This document shows positions 26,549-32,094 of a DNA stretch of 32,094 bases, in pieces. The position numbers and the translations under genes were made by a program. Location: positions 35,248-67,341 of the forward strand of contig NZ_JACAKB010000019.1 of assembly GCF_030326305.1 (NCBI RefSeq). Direction: 5' to 3'. The notes under the pieces are model-generated. The model saw only the letters and a program-made list of their open reading frames with translations. It did not search any database and was not told the DNA's origin. Origin of the DNA: Myroides odoratimimus. Its GTDB lineage: Bacteria > Bacteroidota > Bacteroidia > Flavobacteriales > Flavobacteriaceae. Position 1 is the stretch's first letter. Every line of letters starts with the position of its first letter.

Positions 26549-29500
26549 TTATTGAGCAATCGAAGAGTTTCGTTTAGCCTCTTGCGCTGTTATTTTTTGA
26601 AGTTCATCTTTAGCTTCTTTTACCACATCTGAATAGTCAGTAAAGTTCTTAGTAACGCTTTCTAAAATATAAGTAGCTTGATAACTATCTTTTAATTGAT
26701 AGAAGTTCTTTGCCATTAATACTAATCCTTTAGCACCATAATACTTATAACCCGAATAGTCTTTCGCTAATTTCTGTACACTCTCATTAGACGCCTCATA
26801 CTTAGCCTCTTTATTCTTAAAGTAAGCATCATAATACATCGCCTCTGCAGCTAATTCCCCTTTTGCTATCTTTAATACCTCTTGATAGCCTTTCTTAGCT
26901 TTAGCTTCATCATTAGTAGCCATAGCCGTTCTAGCAATAACTATTTGCGCATCACCTTTTACTTTATTATCTGTTTTAGCCATTTTTAATACAGCTTCAG
27001 CATATTGAAGGGCTTCACTATAGCTATTTTGCTCATAGCTCAACTTCATTAAATTAGACTTAGCAAACACTACATTCTGTTCTTGTGCTGCCTCTGCATC
27101 TAAACGTTTTAAAGTAGTTATAGCCTTTGCTGTATTTTTATTTTTCAAATAAATTTCAGCCAAACGAGCAAGAGAAATCTCTGAGAACTCATTCTTATCC
27201 TTAGAGATTACTACTTCATAGTGAGCGGTAGCCTTATCTAGATTATTCTCAGCAAAATACATTTGTCCTAAATAAAAATGAGCTTGTAACGCCTTCTGTC
27301 CTGTCGGGAAACTTTTTAGGTATTTCTCATATCCATCTATAGCCGATTGTGTATTATTTTGGATATACTGTTTCTCAGCTGACTCGTAAGTATCTTTATC
27401 TAGTTCAGCATCGGTTACTTGGATAAAAGAAAGACCTTTAACCCATGCAGCATATTCATCTACCTTTCCATTATCCACATAGATTAGTCGTGCATTTTGA
27501 ACCGCTTCGATAGCCTCAGAAGATTCTGGAGACTCTTTTACTATTTGTTTAAATTTAGCTAACGCCTGATCAGGTTTATTGTCGTTATAGTTAATCAAAC
27601 CTTGTCTCAAGATAGCTCTAGCCTTATAGCTTGATGTAGGATAATCTTTCAACATTTTATCAAAAGCACTTAATGCCTTTTGACTTTGATTCATAACGTC
27701 ATAAGTCACCCCTATCTCATATTGAGCATCATCAGCCATATTAGAAGTAGGATAATCTTTTACAAACTTCGTTAAGTCTTCTATTTTACGAGGATTACGA
27801 TCTACGAATCCATAGCTAATTGCCTTTTGAAAACGTGCATATTCTACATCAGCTTTATTTGCCTCAATAACTTTATTATAAGACTCCATCGCAGGCCAAT
27901 ACTTCCCAGTCACAAAATTACAATCTCCTTGTCTTAGGTAGGCATCTAGACGACGCGCCTCATCTTTAGGATTTTCATCTGTGTATTTTTTAAAATAATC
28001 CGCTGCTGTAACATAGTCTTTCAATTTAAAGTATGAATATGCTAGATTGTAATACAAATTATTACGTTCAGATAATCCCTTAGACGCTGTATTTTGATCA
28101 AATGCTTTGAACTGAGTAATAGATTCGTTAAAGTCATTTAAATAAAACAATGTCTCACCCTTCCAATATTGAGCCTTTGCAGTATATTTTAAATTTTGCT
28201 TCTCTGCTAGAGATCTATCAAAAAGACTTAATGCTTCCCTATAACTCCCTTCATTGAACAATTCTTGACCACGCAAGAATGTCACTTGTTGATACACCTC
28301 TTTATTTCCTACAGAACGATTCTTTTCTAATAGAACTAAAGCCTCTTTATAATTTTTAGAAGAAACATACGAGTCGATTAAAAGACCTTCTATCTCTCCG
28401 CGATAAGACGAATTAGGATATTTACTAATATAAGCATTTAATACAGCAGGTGTACTCTCATAAGCATTCCCGATATCATAACTAAGTTTCGCATAGTTTA
28501 AGAAAGCATCTTCTTGGATCCCTGCGTCAAAACGCATTTCAGAAGCATTCTTAAAAGCATTTAGAGCTTGCGTTTTTTTATGTGTTTGAAGGTAACTTTC
28601 TCCTAAGTGGTAATATGCATTCTGCGCAATACCATTATCTCCACTGATAATTTTATTAAATTGCTCAATAGCCTTAGGATAATCTTTTGATTTATAATAA
28701 GTATATCCTAATTGGTAAAAGTCAGTATTACTCCACTTTCCTCCTTTACCTTGATAAGCTAATAAATGAGGTAGCGCTTTATCATATTGCTTTAAGTTAA
28801 AATAACTCTCCCCAACTATTTTAGACAACTCTGATTTCTCTTCAGGAGTCGCTTTTGTCATTTGAGAAGTCCCTTGTTCTATAGCCGTTTGAAAGTTTCC
28901 TGTCTTAAAACTCATGTCTGCTTGATAGTACCCCATCTTCTCTTGGTAAGAAGACTTAGTTTCTACTTTGTCAAACAATTTTTTTGCATCGTCAAAATTA
29001 TCTGAGTCATAAGCAATATATCCTAGATAATATGTTGCTTGCTCCCCCCATTCTCCACGAGTATTTACTTTCTTTAAATAGCGTTCTGCTTCTTTTTTAT
29101 TTTTTGTATAGAAGTAACTATATCCCTTCTGAAAGTTAAAACGATCTAACTTCTTCTCATTAGTAATTGCGTTTTCTTTCACTTTTACAGCGTACTGCAG
29201 GGCTTTAGGAAAATCTCCTTTGCTGAAATAATAATCTGTAACCTCTACATAAGCCTGATTTTGCTTAGAACTAGTAGGGTACTTCTTCACAAATTCATCT
29301 ATCTTATCTTCAGCTCCTTCTTGATTCAACTTAATAGCACAATACGCGATATAATAAGCACAATCAGCCTCTACCTCCGTATTTTCGCCTACATGAGCTT
29401 GTTTTACTTTCGTGAATAACAATTGCGCAGCTAAATATTGTTCTTCATTATACAATGCTACAGCATGATTATAATCAGCCAATCTCTCTACATAAGCAGC

Positions 29501-29578
29501 TGATTGTTGAGCACTTGCAGTTATACTCCCCAGTGCAAGAGTTAATAAAGTTAACCTATTATTTTTGTGCATTTCCAT
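26549..29578 (-). CDS. Exported protein with about 20 TPR-like repeats
   Basis: A 1009-residue envelope protein. After a signal peptide (NRLTLLTLALGSITASAQQ) the whole sequence consists of tetratricopeptide-type helix pairs, for example YFSKGDFPKALQYAVKVKE, QLGYTYYKSKDYPKAIEQF, NLAYSYFKLKDYVTAADYF and YLGQMYFAENNLDKATAHYE, spaced about 34-37 residues. There is no lipobox cysteine, so it is periplasmic rather than lipid-anchored. TPR solenoids of this sort are scaffolds for envelope complexes (YbgF/CpoB-like segments are seen). Two possible starts, MEM; the second ATG is at 29572. It is the first gene of an operon with the plug-less barrel and has a consensus -7 box 18 bp upstream. Confidence 0.85.
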   Translation of the reverse strand: MEMHKNNRLTLLTLALGSITASAQQSAAYVERLADYNHAVALYNEEQYLAAQLLFTKVKQAHVGENTEVEADCAYYIAYCAIKLNQEGAEDKIDEFVKKYPTSSKQNQAYVEVTDYYFSKGDFPKALQYAVKVKENAITNEKKLDRFNFQKGYSYFYTKNKKEAERYLKKVNTRGEWGEQATYYLGYIAYDSDNFDDAKKLFDKVETKSSYQEKMGYYQADMSFKTGNFQTAIEQGTSQMTKATPEEKSELSKIVGESYFNLKQYDKALPHLLAYQGKGGKWSNTDFYQLGYTYYKSKDYPKAIEQFNKIISGDNGIAQNAYYHLGESYLQTHKKTQALNAFKNASEMRFDAGIQEDAFLNYAKLSYDIGNAYESTPAVLNAYISKYPNSSYRGEIEGLLIDSYVSSKNYKEALVLLEKNRSVGNKEVYQQVTFLRGQELFNEGSYREALSLFDRSLAEKQNLKYTAKAQYWKGETLFYLNDFNESITQFKAFDQNTASKGLSERNNLYYNLAYSYFKLKDYVTAADYFKKYTDENPKDEARRLDAYLRQGDCNFVTGKYWPAMESYNKVIEANKADVEYARFQKAISYGFVDRNPRKIEDLTKFVKDYPTSNMADDAQYEIGVTYDVMNQSQKALSAFDKMLKDYPTSSYKARAILRQGLINYNDNKPDQALAKFKQIVKESPESSEAIEAVQNARLIYVDNGKVDEYAAWVKGLSFIQVTDAELDKDTYESAEKQYIQNNTQSAIDGYEKYLKSFPTGQKALQAHFYLGQMYFAENNLDKATAHYEVVISKDKNEFSEISLARLAEIYLKNKNTAKAITTLKRLDAEAAQEQNVVFAKSNLMKLSYEQNSYSEALQYAEAVLKMAKTDNKVKGDAQIVIARTAMATNDEAKAKKGYQEVLKIAKGELAAEAMYYDAYFKNKEAKYEASNESVQKLAKDYSGYKYYGAKGLVLMAKNFYQLKDSYQATYILESVTKNFTDYSDVVKEAKDELQKITAQEAKRNSSIAQ

Positions 29579-29595
29579 TCAGATTTATATAACGT

Positions 29596-29603
29596 CAAAT
29601 ATA
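29596..29603 (-). promoter_or_regulatory. -7 promoter box of the TPR/barrel operon
   Basis: On the minus strand this reads TATATTTG, an exact TAnnTTTG match, 18 bp upstream of the first ATG. No TTG occurs at ideal -33 spacing. Confidence 0.5.
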
Positions 29604-29796
29604 TCATTTTATACTCTTTTAAACTTATTTTTCAGCAATATATTGCCCTAATTGTTATCAAAAATATATTTAAATTAAAATTACACCTCTTGCTCAGCAA
29701 TAAAAAAACATGATAAATTATATCTTTTTGAGATTTAATAAATCGCATTTCACAAGAAAATAGCAAAAAACATAATAAAGAAACACTCCTTGATAC

Positions 29797-29825
29797 AAAA
29801 AATCCCAATTCAAAAGAATTGGGAT
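29797..29825 (-). terminator. Terminator of lrgA-lrgB
   Basis: ATCCCAATTC (29802-29811) pairs with GAATTGGGAT (29816-29825) around an AAAA loop, with a T run on the minus strand, about 20 bp after the lrgB stop. Confidence 0.88.
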
Positions 29826-29843
29826 CATATAAAAAAGTCTTTA

Positions 29844-30542
29844 TTACAAATAGGAAGATAACAATCCTAAGATAATAGGAGCTAATACAGCAGTAAAAAT
29901 TCCGTTAAAAATCATCCCCACACTAGCGAAGGCTCCATACTTATTACTCACCTCCATTGCCTTCATCGTACCCATTGCATGAGAAGAAGTCCCCATAGCT
30001 ATTCCTTGTGACATTGGATTACTTATACGAGTAAGGTTAAGTACCTTAAATCCCACCATACTACCAAATATCCCCGCTATCATAACAGCAGCGGCAGTTA
30101 CAGACGGAATACCATTAACTGACTTAGATATCTCTAAGGCTATAGGTGTACTAACTGACTTAGGAGCTAGTGATAAAATAATCTCTTGATCTGCACCTGT
30201 CATCTTAGCTAGTATCACTACTGACACTACCCCTACAACACATCCTATTAATTGGCTAATTAAAATAGGAAACAACTGTTTTTTAATTTTTTCCCACTGA
30301 ACATATAAAGGAACTGCTAACGCTACAATAGATGGCTTTAAAAAGAAATCGATATATTTACCTGCCTCTTCATAATTTTGATATGGTATTTTTAAAAAAT
30401 ATAAATACCCCATCAAAACCACCATAGACAAGATAATAGGATTAAATATAATCCATTTTTTCTTTTCACTTAAAGCTATTCCTAAAGCATATAAAGCTAA
30501 AGTCAGAAATAACAAAAATGTTGGATTGGCTAAAAAATTCAT
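29844..30542 (-). CDS. lrgB: LrgB/CidB-family membrane protein
   Basis: A 232-residue inner-membrane protein with about seven to eight hydrophobic segments. The family's central block is recognisable as LSLAPKSVSTPIALEISKSVNG, followed by GIFGSMVGFKVLNL and the GTSSHAMGTMKAMEVSNKYGAFASV segment. The family is linked to control of murein hydrolase activity and, in some bacteria and in plants, to export of small organic acids such as pyruvate or glycolate. The start overlaps the lrgA stop by 4 bp (ATGA), so the two are translationally coupled. Confidence 0.93.
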   Translation of the reverse strand: MNFLANPTFLLFLTLALYALGIALSEKKKWIIFNPIILSMVVLMGYLYFLKIPYQNYEEAGKYIDFFLKPSIVALAVPLYVQWEKIKKQLFPILISQLIGCVVGVVSVVILAKMTGADQEIILSLAPKSVSTPIALEISKSVNGIPSVTAAAVMIAGIFGSMVGFKVLNLTRISNPMSQGIAMGTSSHAMGTMKAMEVSNKYGAFASVGMIFNGIFTAVLAPIILGLLSSYL

Positions 30543-30883
30543 TTTTTTCTTCTTAATAATTGATGAGTAAATCCAGTTACAAAAATCACTATCACTGTAC
30601 TTACCAGTGTAGCTACAACAATAGGTACAATCGACTGACTAAGAATTCCGAAATAATTCAACATAGCCACACAAGGCGGAACAAAGAATATTCCCATGTT
30701 TTTAATTAAGAAATTAGTAATACCACCTATTGATTCTACTTTTACCCACCTCAGTTTTAACATTGTCCATAATGTGATTAGACCGATGATACTTGATGGT
30801 AATTTTAATCCTGTGAGATACACCACTAACTCTCCAAAGGCTAGACAACCTATCACGATTGCCACCTGCTTAATTAAATTCAT
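30539..30883 (-). CDS. lrgA: LrgA/CidA-family holin-like membrane protein
   Basis: A 114-residue inner-membrane protein with four hydrophobic segments and an arginine/lysine-rich tail (QLLRRKK). Family signature parts are GELVVYLTGLKLPSSIIGLITLW and LIKNMGIFFVPPCVAMLNY. Family members are holin-like or form a transporter with LrgB. It overlaps lrgB by 4 bp. A possible -7 box lies 20 bp upstream. No LytS/LytR-type or LysR-type regulator gene is next to it. Confidence 0.93.
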   Translation of the reverse strand: MNLIKQVAIVIGCLAFGELVVYLTGLKLPSSIIGLITLWTMLKLRWVKVESIGGITNFLIKNMGIFFVPPCVAMLNYFGILSQSIVPIVVATLVSTVIVIFVTGFTHQLLRRKK

Positions 30884-30902
30884 TTTATTTAAATATTTAT
30901 CA

Positions 30903-30910
30903 CAAAATTA
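30903..30910 (-). promoter_or_regulatory. Possible -7 promoter box of lrgA-lrgB
   Basis: On the minus strand this reads TAATTTTG, matching TAnnTTTG, 20 bp upstream of lrgA. No -33 TTG at the right distance is seen. Confidence 0.4.
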
Positions 30911-31331
30911 CTAAATACAATCTCCATGAAAGAAACAAAACAGATAAAAATAAATTATTTAACAACTAGACAACTAACCCAAAAACATCACTTCAACAAT
31001 AAAAAAGAATCAATCACTTAGCTTTTTGGTAACTTTCACTTAATCTTATATTCAAAAAATTAGAGCAACTTTGTCATGTAAACAAAAAGAAAAATATGTA
31101 AATAAAATATAGATTAAATTGGTTAGTTAGAACAAAAGGAGAGGTCTACAACAGATCTCTCCTTTTGATTTAACTACTTACTACATCAGTTTATTTTACA
31201 TTATTTACACTCCACAATAAGACCTCAATCTCATTTTTTCTTAAAAATCACATTCGATATAGATATTTTCAGCTCTACTATACTTTATTATTGTTTATCT
31301 TAGTATTTTTACCACAAAATACACGATTATT
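30911..31331. other. Gene-free stretch between lrgA and ftsE, holding an orphan hairpin
   Basis: No coding frame of convincing length or composition is seen. The main structure is the hairpin at 31133-31167. Upstream of it, at 31069-31076, ACTTTG in GCAACTTTGTC is a near match to a -7 box (two mismatches), so a short transcript of roughly 90-100 nt ending in the hairpin is possible. Confidence 0.4.
31133..31167. terminator. Orphan hairpin, possibly a terminator of a small RNA
   Basis: CAAAAGGAGAGGTCT pairs with AGATCTCTCCTTTTG (one G-T pair) around ACAAC. T's follow only as TTTTGATTT, so a classical terminator is possible but not strong. No annotated gene ends here: lrgA runs away from it and ftsE starts about 165 bp later. 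Confidence 0.5.
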
Positions 31332-32021
31332 ATGTCTAAAACAGTTTTATCCCTACAAGGAGTTGATATCTACCAGAACAAACATAAAGTACTTTCTAAT
31401 GTTAACTTAGAAGTAAATAAGGGAGAATTTTTATATATAATCGGAAAGACAGGCGCAGGTAAAAGTAGCTTTATGAAAACGCTGTACGCAGACCTTCCTT
31501 TAGAAGTAGGCGAAGGTTCTATCGTAGACTACGACCTGAAGACCTTAAAAGAAAAAGATATTCCATACTTAAGAAGATCACTAGGTATCGTATTCCAAGA
31601 CTTTAAACTACTTCCTGACAGAACAGTCTATGGAAACTTATACTTTGCTTTAAAAGCAACAGGATGGTCAGAAAAAGAAGCGATGGATAGAAAAATACAC
31701 GAAGTATTAGACAATGTAAATATGCTAGCCCATATCGAAAAAATGCCTCACCAACTATCAGGAGGGGAACAACAACGTATCGCTATAGCTAGAGCATTGC
31801 TAAATGATCCTGATCTAATCCTAGCTGATGAACCAACAGGTAACTTAGACCCTCAGACTAGTGCTGAAGTAATGGAACTTCTACTTAAAATTAATAAGAA
31901 TGGTAGAACTATTATCATGGTAACACATGATTATGCCTTGTTATTAAAATTTCCTGCTAAAACATTAAAATGTGACGATGGTACCCTATTCGAAGTAGTA
32001 CACAGAACATCACAAAATTAA
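31332..32021 (+). CDS. ftsE: Cell-division ABC transporter ATP-binding protein FtsE
   Basis: A cytoplasmic ATPase that, with FtsX, controls peptidoglycan hydrolases during division. It has 229 residues, normal for the family. Walker A is [10 protein letters not shown], the signature is [15 protein letters not shown], and Walker B is [12 protein letters not shown], followed by the switch His in [23 protein letters not shown] is the Q-loop segment typical of FtsE. No ftsX follows within the window, as is usual where the two genes are separated. The stop codon TAA (32019-32021) touches the predicted end of a group II intron on the other strand, so the last one or two codons could have been altered by its insertion. 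Confidence 0.93.
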   Translation: MSKTVLSLQGVDIYQNKHKVLSNVNLEVNKGEFLYIIGKTGAGKSSFMKTLYADLPLEVGEGSIVDYDLKTLKEKDIPYLRRSLGIVFQDFKLLPDRTVYGNLYFALKATGWSEKEAMDRKIHEVLDNVNMLAHIEKMPHQLSGGEQQRIAIARALLNDPDLILADEPTGNLDPQTSAEVMELLLKINKNGRTIIMVTHDYALLLKFPAKTLKCDDGTLFEVVHRTSQN

Positions 32022-32094
32022 TCGAGTAGGAGGCTGAAGATTATTTCTTCAGCCGACCTCTCACACCACCTGGCATACGGATCCGTACCAAGGC
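32021..32094 (-). mobile_element. 3' end of a group II intron (domains V and VI), cut by the right edge
   Basis: Read on the minus strand, this sequence has GGTACGGATCCGTATGCC, then AGGTGGTGTGAGAGG, as at the end of domain V. Next is a 9-bp hairpin GGCTGAAGA/TCTTCAGCC with a 5-nt loop (domain VI), then CCTACTCGAT. The A in CCTACTC lies seven bases from the 3' end, where the branch-point adenosine belongs, and the end in AT fits the group II 3' rule (AY). From memory this layout is closest to bacterial class C introns. The reverse transcriptase would lie to the right, outside the window. The hairpin may also end the ftsE transcript. Confidence 0.6.

Overview
The window looks like chromosomal DNA of a low-GC Bacteroidota, family Flavobacteriaceae. 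A Myroides-like genus is my guess from gene content, not something shown directly. The support is a SecD-SecF fusion, a GreA-like gene next to a short-type gyrB, an LDH-like malate dehydrogenase, a plug-less TonB-receptor-type barrel paired with a long TPR protein, and promoters of the Bacteroidota type (TTG, about 20 bp, TAnnTTTG) seen best upstream of secDF and gyrB. Most of the window is ordinary core genome with small accessory islands.

Layout. 1-1312 (minus): a sugar aminotransferase followed by at least two tandem tRNA-Cys-like genes that run off the left edge; both have C instead of U at position 33. 1877-3809: a TIM-barrel protein of unknown function converging on a GNAT/PhzF operon. 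4053-6274: an AraC regulator divergent from a YbjJ-like MFS transporter, with two identical 14-bp boxes 21 bp apart between them. 6334-8370: a Crp/Fnr regulator, flavohemoglobin hmp, and a perfect 18-bp palindrome upstream of hmp placed where a class II activator would bind; this reads as a self-contained nitric-oxide response module. 8457-9545: a pair of half-length chromate-type transporters. 9850-11255: a small secreted repeat protein, a 44-codon secreted-peptide ORF that I found by reading the sequence, and an IS200-like element whose transposase has Gln-x-His in place of the HUH motif.

11535-15449: folE-cysS, yidD, lgt and a DUF4177 protein. 15663-17795: a 710-residue methyltransferase fused to a degenerate Nudix-like region. 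17906-24592 (minus): secDF, mdh, gyrB and a GreA-like factor, each with recognisable terminators or promoters. 24762-29578 (minus): an envelope operon made of a 1009-residue TPR protein and a 587-residue outer-membrane barrel. 29844-30883 (minus): lrgA-lrgB. 31332-32021: ftsE, whose stop codon abuts what I read as the 3' end (domains V and VI) of a group II intron on the opposite strand, running off the right edge.

The best candidates for something undescribed are the tandem C33 tRNA-Cys-like genes, the methyltransferase/Nudix-like fusion, and the TPR/plug-less barrel pair. The two operator predictions (AraC/MFS and Crp/hmp) are the most directly testable regulatory calls.
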